Shown: positions 36,501 through 50,600 of the stretch, piece after piece
Layout: each line of letters opens with the position of its first letter
Numbering within the stretch: the first letter of the stretch is position 1
Notes under the pieces: model-generated
The model's input: only the letters and a program-made list of their open reading frames with translations
Databases searched by the model: none
Told to the model about the DNA's origin: nothing
Made by a program: the position numbers and the translations under genes
Assembly: GCA_030141605.1 (NCBI GenBank)
Contig: JAQGDQ010000386.1
Coordinates: 1 to 62,000 of the forward strand
Reading direction: 5' to 3'
Length of the DNA stretch: 62,000 bases
DNA from: Tubiluchus corallicola
Lineage: Eukaryota; Priapulida; Priapulimorpha; Priapulimorphida; Tubiluchidae

Positions 36501-39500
36501 CCAGTGAGATGCTTGAGTGACTCACCGTGTGGGGAAGGTACTTTTCTGTATCACTGCCTGACACCCTAGACACCCACTGCCTGAAGCGTCTAGACACCCG
36601 AGGGAATAGAGGGATGCAGTCCTTGCTTTGTCCAAGTAGATTAGTGAATAGGTTATAAGATTAGGGTTGTAAGTGAACAAATACGAAAAGATGGATATAG
36701 AAGATAAACATTAGAAAAAAATTCTTATGCAATATCCCACCAAATTTCTTTTTCACTTCAAGCTACAAAGTTGAAATATAAGAAAAAGCTAAGCAACTCA
36801 CCTGTATAAAATTTCTCGGCGATATCAGTATCATACACAATGGGAGGATCCTTTGTCCACCAATTTTTCGCACAAAACGTTTTCTTCTTTTTGGTAAAAT
36901 TTGTGCAATTGACTGAAGCATTGAAATTGCATATATTCAAATTTAATGAACATTCATCAAGGCAGTCCTGACGCAGTGCAGAATCGCAAGGAGGTTCACA
37001 CAAATGACACTGCTTGACACACTCAGTAACACTGACATTGCAATGTTCTGTGACATATGCACTGCACTCACCATAAATATTCCTACAATGTTGCCTGTCC
37101 ACATCTAGCTGTGTTGTTTGAACACAAGCAGAGTCGTACTGAAAGACGCATTCAGTGGTGCCTTCACAGTATCTGCTTTTTTGATCTAAACAAGTTGATC
37201 TCAGATTTACACATGTAAGATGACACTCTTCAAATTCATACTTACAATAATCAATGCAAGACAAAACTTTCCCATCACAATTTGCATTGCACTGGCTAAG
37301 TTCATTTGTGCACCTATGAATACAAGCGGTATCAGTTGCTGTACAGTTGCTTACACATGCACCTTGGTTAATACTACATTTCTCAGAACAAGTATCTTTC
37401 TCCACTTGACAGTCACCTCTACGTTTGTTCAAAAACTCTTTGCAGTTGAAGTCACAATTCATGTAAATGCCATGACAAGTCTCATTCACAACTTCAAGAC
37501 AGTCCTTCAAAGTGTTCTCACATTTTTGAGAAACATTTTTACAATAATCAATCCACTCATTGTAGCAGCGATATTTCTGCAAACAAGCATCAACACTGCA
37601 GCTTTTAGATTTTTTATTGTTTTTACACTCAGAAGAAACTCTCTTGCATTCTTGTGATGGACCAAAACAAGGAGGAGTAAAATATTCATTGAACATTATG
37701 CCAATGTAGTAGTGAATTGAACTGCTGCGATTGTTGTATAATACTACACTGTTATCTGGTTGGTCACTTGTAAAAAATGACTTAGCATTAGGAACGGGAA
37801 TTTCATAGACGGATGAAAAATTTGAAAAATCTTCAAGAACTGGCCTTACATCCTCTTTAAAAATGACCTGAAAATTAGAACAGTATTACAACAAACTCAT
37901 CAAAAAGCATACCAAGTCAAATATCACATGCATTCGCTTAAGTATCAAGTGACATCAACGGGACGTCAGTGTTTTTTCTGTTGATACTTTAGCCGACACT
38001 AACATTAATTCTGTACTGCAGTGGCTCTATAAGCAATCTAACTAAGAAAAGTTTAAACTAACAACTCATTTTGACACATGACCAAAATCTACTTTAGCAA
38101 GCTGCCCTCTGATTTTTTTGTCAAATGATTTCAGCTACACTGCATTTAAGCTTAATTTCCGTCCGTGTTACTGATAATTGTTCAGGTTTTTCCATGACAA
38201 AAGTGCAATAGTTCTGACTGTTGCACAGAATGAACGTTTTTTTGCAGCTTAAATGTCCAAGCTTTCACCAACAGTAGACTACAAACAGAACAACATTGTT
38301 ATAGTAAACATACCAGGGACCCAGGAAAAAGTACTCCATAACCGTGATACTCTATAAGCATATGCTGATAATAATATGCATATGACTAGTTAATAGATAG
38401 ACATGCATGTATTAATAATAAAAGTGTACAAATAATTTACAATATGTGGCATCATAGAGAACGTAAAAATACTTTTCAAAGATGTTGACAAGTATCAACT
38501 ACTTTACAGTATATTCAGATTCTAAGAAATACACTTCATGTGATTTCAATAAACAAAAATAGATGAATGTTTCATATCAAATTTTGTGTACCCATTCTGC
38601 TGTAAATTTACTTGACAGGTTCAATAAAGTCAAGCGGGAATCAAAACAGCTGGTCAATTTCGTTTATGCAAAATTTTCGTTTGTCACTTGAGTTTTTGTC
38701 ACATAAAAAGTTTTTGCAGCAAAGTAACTGCAGTAGGATTCATCACTTGGAAATGTTAGCTCATTAGCATGCTGTCAGTGTAGGTACATAGATAAAACAG
38801 CTGGTGCTACACTAGTATGAGACTCATTGTTTCTCTACACTAGTAGACAAAAAGATCTTTGGACACGACATGTTAACAGCTTCGCATACTCCATAGCCAA
38901 TAACTTTTTGCAGCTCCAGGTGGGGCGCGTTAAATTTAACCGTAAATTAATTTGCAAACCGCTGACAAAGTTAAAGTACGAAATAAAAACCAATAAATAT
39001 ATAGTTATACAGGCAATTTGGCCCCATAAAAAGTCCACAATATGCAATAACAAAGTGTGCAATAATGCAGTAATAATAACGATGGCAGTTTGTTATTTTT
39101 TGTGAGTTTGCATTACTGATGTGCAAGCAATAAACCATGTGTGCTATAATAGTGTTATACTGCATCTATTATACAATCAACTATAAGCTGTCCAAGTTTT
39201 ACCACAGGACTGACCATATGTCTAATTGTAAGTTTTATCACTGACAATTATAAGGAAGCCTGGTACAATGTCTGGTACATAATCTTGTAATGTAGTCAGT
39301 AACAAACATAATACTTGCTAACTCGATAAATATAATATTTTAGAAAATAAAATAATCACACATTCAACTTAACTAAGTAGCTAAACTTAATTAAACAAGA
39401 GACGTCATCCTTATTTTTTCAAAAAAATAATTTACAAAAACGGCAACCAAAGTTTTTTTTACAAAAACAAATAATATTTTACGTACTTTTAAAGTTGCGT

Positions 39501-42500
39501 TCTTTTGCAAGCCCTCAAAACCCAATATGAAGAAACTGTAAGAACTGACAGTGAAATTGTAAACAGTGATATCTTTGTCAGTATAATTTCCATAATGCTG
39601 GACCACAAAAGATGCAACCAATGAATCACTTGTTGCTGTAAATATTCAAAAAAATTAAAAAAATCATTACTGCTTCATTACTTAGTCTTTCTTAGTTTAC
39701 TCTTCATAAATTAAAATTGACGATGATAGCTTGTTAACACTGCCTTTTAAATTAGTTTGGTTTAAATATAGTTAATTTATTGTAATATGACAGGGATTAC
39801 AATATGGTTTGAACAAAACAGTTTTACAACTGGTAGACATTCTTACCAATGGAACATAACACTTAGAAAAGTGCAGACAATAAATGAACAGTAGAAGCAT
39901 TATATTCAAATTCAGTTTTTTTATTTCACCAGCAAATCTGAAACCAGCCGATTTGAGTGTCGGCAAATCGTGCCTACACCTCCCTGCGGTCCCAACCAGG
40001 CAACTTCACTCGGTAGGCTAAAGTAGGACGTCACCAACGACCGGGGGTGAATCTGAAACTTAAGGAATTGGCGGGAGGGCGCCACCAGTAGTAAAATGTT
40101 GCAGTCGGGCTTCGATTTCGTCCCAAGCGGAGGTTGAGAGGGCAACCTCACAGACTGTCGAGCAAGACGTACTCCTAATCCTTACGAGGGTGCCAACCGG
40201 CCACATTTTACAACTAAGCGGCTTACGAGACGCATGGGAAACATCCAAGTATCGAGAACAAAAGTGGAAGTGCACCACAGGTAGTGCCATTAATGGCTTA
40301 AGCTTGCTGGGTAACAAGCTTACATAGGTTGCAGTCTGGCCGTGACTTTCATACTGGCAGAGGCTGACCTCGCAGAGGTGGTTTTATTTCACCAGCAAAG
40401 AAGCAAACTACAATAATACATACTATACATGTACAACTTTTTTGTATAATTCAAAAAACAACAACAACAAAAATAATTTCTGATTCCATCAACATAGCAA
40501 TTATAGTGTTGAAGCTTGTCGCATGGGAGCTATAAAGATGACCTTATTAAGCCAAAATGAAATGTGAAACGAAGAATGGAGATGATGAGGAAAATAAAGA
40601 AGAGCTACGTTGCAGTTAGTAGAAAGAAAAATGAAGAAAAGAAGTCAAAAGAAAACATAAAATAAGAAAACATGTTCAGAATAGCTGCAACTGATTTTTG
40701 ACAAGAAATCATTGCTAGATGCCGTAAGACCGATAGGAAACACCACCCAAGTGAATTATTCACTATTAGACATAAGACAGAAATATACGCCATTTCAAAC
40801 ACTTTTTAAAAGTATTTATAGATTTGCTGCTTTTAATGTTTGGACGAATATAAAGAGGCTGTGAATTTAAGAAAATGTCTATCAATATTCATTCTACAGT
40901 ACAATAAGGCATAAAATACTGATTAAGACAGGTATTATTGTGTTTAATCACACAATATTGGATAAAAAAAGTTGTTGGAAATAAACTGAAATGTGTTTTG
41001 TACATATATGTGGAGAGGTTAAATGAAATTAAATCTTCTAAAATTAAAATACTACAGTTTCGAAGTAAGTAGAGATTTAGTTAGTTGTCTATTTTCTTTG
41101 ATATCTATTTGAGATAACCAAGTCTGTAGGATAAGTTCTGCCCCATAACACAAAACAATGTTAAGCAATGCAAAATTAATGTATTATATAAAGATGATAA
41201 ATGAAATTTACATGGTTTATATTTGATAAAGGAAATTATTCAAGGTTTTTGCAATTTTTTGACTTATCGTGTTTACATGAGGCTGCTTCCAATCTAAGTT
41301 TTCATGAATTACAATTCCCAAAAATTTGAAAGTACTCACACGCTCGATCAAACAGCCATTGGCATACATATTTATATCCTTTCGAAGTGTTTTTTTTTAA
41401 TGAAAATCATGCTTTTTGTTTTGTTGGGATTAAGAGATAATGTTAGATCAGAACAATCTGTAATTACAGGTAGTGTCTCATTTATCTGTTTTATGGAGTA
41501 AGAAGAGAGACTGAGAAATAAGGTTGTGTCATTAGCAAATTGAAATAGGTTCAAGTTGTGTAATAAGTTACTTAAATCATTTATGTAAAGCAAGAACAAC
41601 ATGGGTCCCAATATGGAACCCTGAGGAACGCCACATTTCATACCCGACAACAATTCTAACTTCTTACTTGTTGAGTATGACTGGCTAAGTAACTGACAAA
41701 CAAGGTATTGGTTGTGCCTCGAATTCTATAATGAGTCAGTTTTTGAAGAAGAATTGAGTGGTCTATAGTGTCGAATGCTTTTCATAGGACACAGAAAATG
41801 TCTGCTGCTAGAGAATTGTTTTCAATAGTGGTTACAGTGCATCACTATTTTTGAAAAGGGGTATCATTACAGCTTGTTTTAATTTATTAGGAACATGTCC
41901 ACTGCTAAGTGATGCATTTATTATATGACTAATAGGTGTAGCAATGGATGGCATTGTATCATTAATTACCTTGGGAGAAAAATTGTCTATTCCTGGACTT
42001 TTACTTGAGTTTAACGTTTTACAGATGCTTATTATCTCGGCAGGACTAATTGGTTTAAAAAAAGATCTTAAAACAATTTCCCATTAAATGATCCGCTTAA
42101 TGCTTGTTTGAATTTCAAATTTTATTTGCAAGAGATGGTGCCATACTTGCGAAATATTCATTGAATTTATTTGGGGTTCAGTAAATTAACATTCTGTCTT
42201 TGCAAATATATTGTTCGAGATTCTCAGTTTCTGCAGCTTGGCTGGCTACTTTAGATGCAATAGTTTTCACTAAGGCTGTAAGATCATTGTTCTCTTGTTC
42301 AGTATTTTCTAACCTTGTCACACATCACACAAAGATTATCATATTTAGTTTCCAAAGATGTTTGTCCTGCCTCAAGTTTTTTCAAACCAATTTGGATTTT
42401 GCCCATTTCAGACATCATTTCTGCTCTAAATTTTTACAGTTCAGATGAAAGGTTTTCGTCAGTATTAGATTTCATATTACCTTCAATATAATGTCACATT

Positions 42501-45500
42501 ACAGTATGATTGCGAGCAGTGTAGATCCTGCTACAACAATACCTAGCGTAATGTTGAGAATGACATGCGTAAACAATGTAAACAAGTACAATGGTTAGAA
42601 GTGCTTAATTAAAAATAAAAATTTCCGTACAAACTTAATACTTGAGTATTAACAGTTATAAGTAGATATTGATGGCCAAGAAGAAGTAGATAAATGACTT
42701 CATTTGTCGACAGATTAATATCCTAATATTATACGTAATTAACAGAATACAGTTCTTGTTTAGCAAGATATCACGAGTCTGGCGATATAAGGGGCAGCTA
42801 CTTAGAAAATGACCAGTGGTTTCAAAAGAGGCACCGCATCTATAAGTAGGTAACATGGGGTTCCCTGACTTTCTTTTTGGTTACAAGGATAATAGAAACG
42901 AGAATTCTACTAATACGTTCACATTCAGTAAAAAAACTTGATTCAAACGTCTACCATACATTTCTAAAAAGCTTAAACATGCTCAGCAGCAAACCAAAAT
43001 CAATTAACAGTACCTTGTGTATCAATAAAGAAATCCAAAGGTCGTGAAATTGGTTCCTCTTCACGTTTCGACGGGTCAGTCATACTAAAACTCAATACTG
43101 GGGTATTCACAAGCAAGGCAGATTCATCCCAGACAAATGGGTTTTCAGGAACAACATACATCTAGCAAGCACAACATAATGATAAACACTATCTGTTAAT
43201 TGACCAAAAATACGAACCTACATAATAAGAATTTGTTGAGCTATTCTATAAAATGGCAAACTATATGAATTTGTTAAACTATTTGACAAAATGGAAAACT
43301 AAGTGCTTCAAAGCCTCACTCCGAAACACTTCAAACATTAAATAGTGCGTAAATAAATTAATAAACTTACCACTGCATCCACGGTTTTGTCAGCCACAGC
43401 ATCTGTGATTTTATCGTCCAGTGAGGGTTCTAATGGAGGGAGAACTACACGTCCAGAAGCTTCTAGATCAAATTGAAAACCTAGAAATAGGTGAACATAT
43501 ATGACAGGAAAATTAAAAATGATATTATCAATAAACACCATTTATTAGACTCACTGTTAATAGAATCAGTCACCTAATTGACTCACAAATGCCTGGGTAC
43601 CCACTCCATAACCCTGTTAGTAATGGAAAAATGGCTAAGTAAACTTACTACTGCAGTTAGATTTAGTTTGTACAGAGACAACATACAGATACTATATTAA
43701 CCACAAACAAAAAAATTTACTTGTAGTAACCATTTGAAGGCTAATATATTAGTCATAAAAATTTACATATGGGTACGGGTGGCGCTGTTGTAATGTGAGC
43801 TACATGGAAGAAATCTCAGCCCTTCTCTGTCATGCTGGGCTAATAGCCTGCGAGTACTAATACTATCAGCTTCAGGTTCAAGTCCCAACTGGTCAACAAT
43901 TTTTCAGTGTCTCCTTTGTCTAACTCATTATAATTAATTAATGAAACTTGTTTTACCTTCAGAGCTTTTGGTGTGTTTTCTGTCCACTTTAAGTTTAAGC
44001 GAATCGGTACTGATCGTACTAGGTTCTTCACCAAGAATTTTATAATCAAGAACAACTTTTGCAACAGTGTCGACGATCTTCAACGTTTTCAAGGATGTGT
44101 CTTTTGCCTGTTTAAAAATACATGGTTACTGTAAGTATAGAAAATGTCAGGAAATGTATCGTTTCAGGAAAAGTATCCAATAAAAAAATTAAGTACTTCA
44201 CAATGAAATTGGAATATAGAAAGGGCAACCTACAAAAAATAGTCAGATTAGTGTGGACATAAATAAACTAACTCAACTTACTTTGTTTAAATGGAAATGA
44301 TACTGAAAATTTCTACCAGGAAGAGGTTTAATTGTGTCCAAAAACATTAAAGGATAACTAGCCATAACATAGAAATCACAAATGCCATTAGGCATACACA
44401 GGCATTTTTGAAAATTATCCATTTGTATAATCCACTTATAGCGAGTTTCAAGGGACCATGAAAATTTCCTCCCCACAACCGACTCTCATTTATGATGAGG
44501 TGAACTGTTTGAGTAAACAAGATAGAAATTAAGATTATACAAAGTGGATGAAACAAGGATGAAAAGAGCACTTTCTTCTGGGACTGGCTCAAGTTTCTTA
44601 ATGAGTGCCATTCTTAAGCAAGTAATTAATCACAAGAGTAAAGCTTTAGTGTTTAAATTTTCTTTTTTATATAGGATTAAGGCAGTATTTTACGCAATAA
44701 ATAAAACTGTCATGCAAGTTTCTTTTCTCTAAGTTAAAACTGCTGTGATTCATTGTGAATTCTGTTGATAGTTCAGTGTGTTTGCCTGTTTGTGCACGGC
44801 TACTCACGATCATATAAATGCTTTGGATGTATTTTGCACTGAACGCGGTTAGCTCTGTGTGGGCGGAAACCAAAGCTGATTTTTATTTAAATCTGCACAG
44901 GACAATTTATTTTATAATTATAAAGCATTTTCAACATGGACCAATGTCAGCTAATATCTAATTACCCATGTGTAACTTAACGTAAAATCACTGTATTTAT
45001 TCAAAACAACATCTTTATTAGAAATTCAACTTTGAAAAGTCATAGAATTACTTATTATGCAACAAAGAACAGTTTATTTTTTTAAAAAATTCTGTTGTTT
45101 TGCCTACTTTACATAAAATTGCTTCACAGGAGGAGCTGTCAAGTTTTGATAAGAATGAGAACAGATTCAGTTGCTGGTGATGACGTAAAAACTGCTTAAG
45201 TTTATCAATGGCTTCAATGGTGTCATTCAATGTAACGCATTCACAAACTGGTTCTTTTTCTGCATCTGTATCATGTCATTGATTCGTTCCGACTGTAAGT
45301 TACAATTACAGCAGGGCCAGTAGCTGCAAACCTATTTGAACATCTGCATCTTCTGTACTTGATCTACCTTGTTTTATGCACCAGTAGTAAACTAATCCTC
45401 ATGGTGATCTCTTTGCTCTTGTTGAATGGTGCCAATTTGCCCTTTGTTTTATTACTTGCACTCATTATATGCACACGAAATACAATCACAGGGCCATAAA

Positions 45501-47581
45501 ATTCACACGTAGGAAGCAAAATATCGGATCTCTGTAAGCAAGGTTCAAAGATATTATTTAAGCCTAATAATTGACATGTCTTTGAAATTTACTCGCAATA
45601 ACCAGAAACTCTTTATAACAGAACTTGCTATAAGTGGATTATACTGTATAATAAAAGAAAACAAGCGAAAGTTACGTCTTCTATTATTTTGTCTTTGCTT
45701 CGATTTTCCTCTAGTGACACTTTATCTTCCACGATTTCATATCCCTCATCTTCATCAAGCAAAATTTGTTTTCTAGCAGATTTAACAGCGCCACCAAATA
45801 TGCTTGACATGCCAATCATCACGAATCTGCAACAAGATAAACAATAAACAAAAATAAAATAAACAGTGTGCAAATATACAGCGTGCTGCCAGATTGATTG
45901 ATAACATGCAGAGTATGCAAAATACTAAATAAGTAAGACAAACAATTTTCCCAAGTGGAATTTAATTTTAATGAAAAGATTGTCACAATTTCTGGTAGAG
46001 CTATAAGAACTGTAAACGTTCATACTTTGCAGCATTTACCAGTTCAGCATCGATAGTTTTTTCCAAAACATGCTCTTCCATTTCGCTTCCTATTTCAGTG
46101 AACTTTGTCATGGCATTTTGCTGAAAATTATGACACATGAATAAACCCAATACATAAATGAATACAAACACAACAAACGAATAACAGCAAAGTTCACACA
46201 TTTATTCACCGCAAAAGGTATAGAGATTCTTTATGATAAATAAATGCCAATAATAACCAAAAAAGTAGATAAATTAATACCATTGCTTGTGGTGATAGTT
46301 CCTCAACAACCACGGAGGTTTGGCTAAGAAGTACTGCAACTTGTTCTACAGATTCGCAGTTGTAAAGTGGAGTCTTAGCCAAAACATCCATAATAGAGGA
46401 CCGAACCTACCAAATCAAGTTATCAGTAAAGTTAGCATACAGATATTATTCCTGAAAAGCGGGTTTCTTTAATCATTTCATGTAAATACTAAACTATTAT
46501 GATTACAGATATGCATACTATTGACACTGCAGCCATTTTGTAAATATAGTGTGAAACAATGCATAAGATTTTGCACAAAAAATAAACACCCATAATAAAA
46601 TACCGTATATTATCTAAAATGCTAAAAGTTTTGCAAAATAAACACTATTATCTAATATGCGATTTTTATAAAGGATGAACAGCATTTCAAAATTGTAAGT
46701 GTAATCAATACACTTCAAAACATCGAGCTTGATTTTGCCTAAACAACATTAATAACATCAAAAAAATGGAATCTATAAACAATAGAAGAGCATACTAGCC
46801 CTTTGTATCATTTGATGTCACGTCACACCATTGTACATGCGCAGTATCGATTTCAGATGGGAATAAGATACACAATAAGAGAGACATCGGCCTGGTTTTA
46901 AATTTATTGTTGATTAGAATTCATACAAATGGGTGGAAATATATATATATATATATATATAGTCTGATTTGTTGTTTTTATAGAAAGAAATGCATAACGC
47001 TTACGTCTACGAGTTGTTGCTTCAGATGTTTTGCTGTTATTGAAATATGTAGTTTAAATTAATTCATGACTTTGTAAGAAAAACCGCACAACTATATAAT
47101 TAAAAGAGTGGTCACCCAAAATATAATTAATTGTAACTTACAAGATTTGGAGCATATACATTATTAATTTTTATCACAACTCTAACATTAAATAAAACAC
47201 AGGAAGGATAACCAATCATATATAATTAATCACTGATTATTACATAATTACTATGCAATAAGCACAATGCACTAATCTTAGATATAGGACGAGCAGATTA
47301 GCATATGACTATTGAAAAAAATGTTAAAAAGGAAAAAAATAAACTAATGAGTTAGGCGGATCATTTAACGTCTGCTTATAGGAATAGCAAGCATCAAATG
47401 GTCACCTGTACAGAGGTGACAATGAATATTATAACTTAAAATGAAGCCGGTATAACTGATTCAAGGTTAACGTAATCTAAAAGCACAGCCTGACCGACTC
47501 TAGGTAGATTTGCAAAAGTCTTGCAGCAGAGTTGAACTCAATCACGGGAATATGTGACTTAATAATTATAATGATAATGAA

Positions 47582-47613
<32 letters not shown>

Positions 47614-47645
47614 CAATAATAACAACAACAACAACAACAACAACA

Positions 47646-47678
<33 letters not shown>

Positions 47679-50600
47679 TTAATAATAATTATTATTATTA
47701 TTATAATAATAGAAGTGCAAATTACCTCTGCCTTTACATGTAACAGAGCTTTGAGTTTTTCATTTCTTTTTTTGTCGTCTGTTAACTGAATAAACCTAGT
47801 TTTGTTATCATTTAGCAATGCAGTAGCGGTTCCCACAAGCTTAGCAACACCTAAGAAAGTAACCATGCACTTAAATTCTGTAATAAAACTTTTAATTGAA
47901 AATGATATGGCAGACTTTAAAACCAAAACAACCGCTGACAGTGTAAAAGCTACAAATGAACAGAAACACTGTCCACATACAGTTTGAATTTTTTTTTTTT
48001 TTGAAAAACGCAGAACAACTGAAAGACCTGTGAAGACACGCTCTGCTTGTCTATGATGACTAATAAGCGGTTTAGGCAAGAACATGGTGACCTCATTGAA
48101 GTCTGGAAAATTTTGCATGGCTGCTATGATACCTCTCTATCCCTTCATTGTTGTTGGAGTTCAATAAGACTGGTGATGTTCAGCGACCTATCACGCGGGA
48201 CCATAGCTTCAAGTTAGCCAAAAAGCAGATGCAATAAAGTACAGAGTTTAGTTTATTGGAAATCGCATGGTGAACCCCTGAAATGTATTACCAAGCACAA
48301 GTGGCTTTCGTTCAGAGTATAGAGATTGTCAAAAATTGATTCATAACCACAGTGCTGCCAATCATTACTCTACATCCTATGGACTTCTTTACTTACTATA
48401 ACATCTATGACTAAGTTTGCTGCCACTGTTCCCGCCAACTTGGTGTTTTTTTTAAATTTCTGTTTGATAGTCGATGAAACTGATGCTTTGTTGGTGAAAT
48501 GTTAAAATCAGCCTAAAGTCCCAAGGACTAACCCTACAGCCGCAAAGTGGTATTTGATAACTTGTAAATGACTCATTAAAAGCACACAAAAAACATTTAC
48601 TAACAAAGAAAACATGGGAGTGTGAATGCTATAGCGTACAGACAAAAACTTGCTCCAAAGAATAAATAAAAACATAATCAGACATACCTTGGACATCACC
48701 GGTATTAAAATACGTTTCTAACTTACTGGGTGCAGTACCATTAGAAACGATTAAATCCTTTAACAAATAAACAATTTGGACTGCTTGCTCAAAGTCTGTC
48801 TTAGTTGGTGCACCTGGTTCATATCCTACTGGAAAAACCTAAAAATTAGAAACACACATTGTCATTGTTCTTAATAAGCCTTTTCACAGTTTTGTTGAGC
48901 ACATACGCAGTTGGTTACTGTAGGTCACAAGTGTACCATAAGAACACGTCCTAACTACAACTGGCACGTAACATGTGGGTAAAGCAAAGCTGTTTGCCAC
49001 ATCAGTTCAGTTGTAATACATCCAAAGTGAGTAAATTAGTCGGTGTCTACTGTACCATTTTAAAAGTTGGCTCTGTGCACACTCTCTGTTGAAAATACAA
49101 AAATTCAAATTATTTTGTTTCGTTCTATAAAACGCAGCGCAATTGACATCAAACATATTGGTCTAACGCTCCGCCTCCTCTGTAACATAAACACACTCAA
49201 CGGCATTCGGGACAACAGCTTCCACTGGACAACAAGTGTCTAAACTAAACTAAATAACATGACAGTCACAATTAATGTCTAATCAGCAGATAAGCAGAAT
49301 GAAAGCAGCTATTTTTAGCAGCATGAATGAAAGCATGAAGAAAAGCAGATATTTTTACACGAAATTAAAACTTCAAGTAGCCAAAAAAATACTTATCGAT
49401 TTAAACAGAATGTAGAGGTGAAGTTTCAAAGCACTACAAAATGTAGAGACATAAGTATAATAAAGAAACTAAGCCAGTTAGCCTTGCTTTACAATAAATG
49501 GACAACAAACTATATTTATGAAAATTTCTTTTGCCTTTGAATATACGAGCACATTATACCTGCAACGTATTTGAACTAATTTTAACTAATCATGTGGTAG
49601 TTCTTAAGTTTTTATCTACTTTTTGCATTTTTTCAACTGTTTGTTAGATTACAGAATTATTTTAATCCTCAAACGATCTTGCCCAAGTTACATAAGTCAT
49701 AAATCCCAATGGCATCTTTTAAATGTGATTATAGCCAGGAAAATTGCAGAAAATTGACTATTTCAGGATAAAAATTTTACGTTGATACATAACATAAATT
49801 TTGACCATATTTGAATTATTTTGGACCGTGAAGATCTTATTGAGGTTCATAAAAACTGACCAGAAAAGAAAACATTTAGCTTGAATATGAATTCCTATGA
49901 GTGTGCTCGATTACCACATAATCCTGACAGTTGTCACGTATTCCCGTAGATGAGTTCATCTCTGTCGCTGGGTTTCAACTATTGCTAATTGGCCATTCCT
50001 ACCACCTGCACAAACCTACCTAGAAGTGCTCATGCTGTAATTTTTACATGCATGTTAACCTTGAATCATTCACACCTGCCAACTCGGGCTTCAATATAAA
50101 GTTATAAATTTCATTGTCACCTCTGTTCAAGTAGGCCATTTTACATTTGCCATCATTACAGCAGCGTTATATGATCTGCCCAATTAACCACGTTAAGTTA
50201 ATTTGTATTCTTTATAGTTATTACTTGTCTTTAAGTAGCTTGCAAGGTCGTACATTTAACTAAACTGTGTATTTTGTTAATAGTAACTCATAGATGCAAG
50301 CGCTACACATTTCTTCATATAAAAAACGAAATTATACTATGTATTTCCACTAATTCACCTGCAATTTTAATCGACAACCTGTAATAAGATCTAAAACCTG
50401 GCTGATCTCTCTCCTGTAAATGTATGAAAAGTTGAACATTTTTCATAAGACTATAACATATACCGACAATACATAGTTAGAGCTCTTGTCCGGAAAGACG
50501 AGGTAATCAACCGGTTCTGTGGGCATGTGAAAAATATGCACACTGATTGGACAGTCAGCAGAACTTGACTGAGAATGATTGAAATTTTGTTTGACATCAT

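Noticed and set aside
45048-45230. 60-codon minus-strand frame resembling a helical domain
   Set aside because: Lies inside the pogo-like MITE and is not needed for a phase-correct polycystin.
47477-48118. 213-codon minus-strand frame rich in Ile
   Set aside because: Only 47726-47850 is an exon; the rest is intron and microsatellite read-through.
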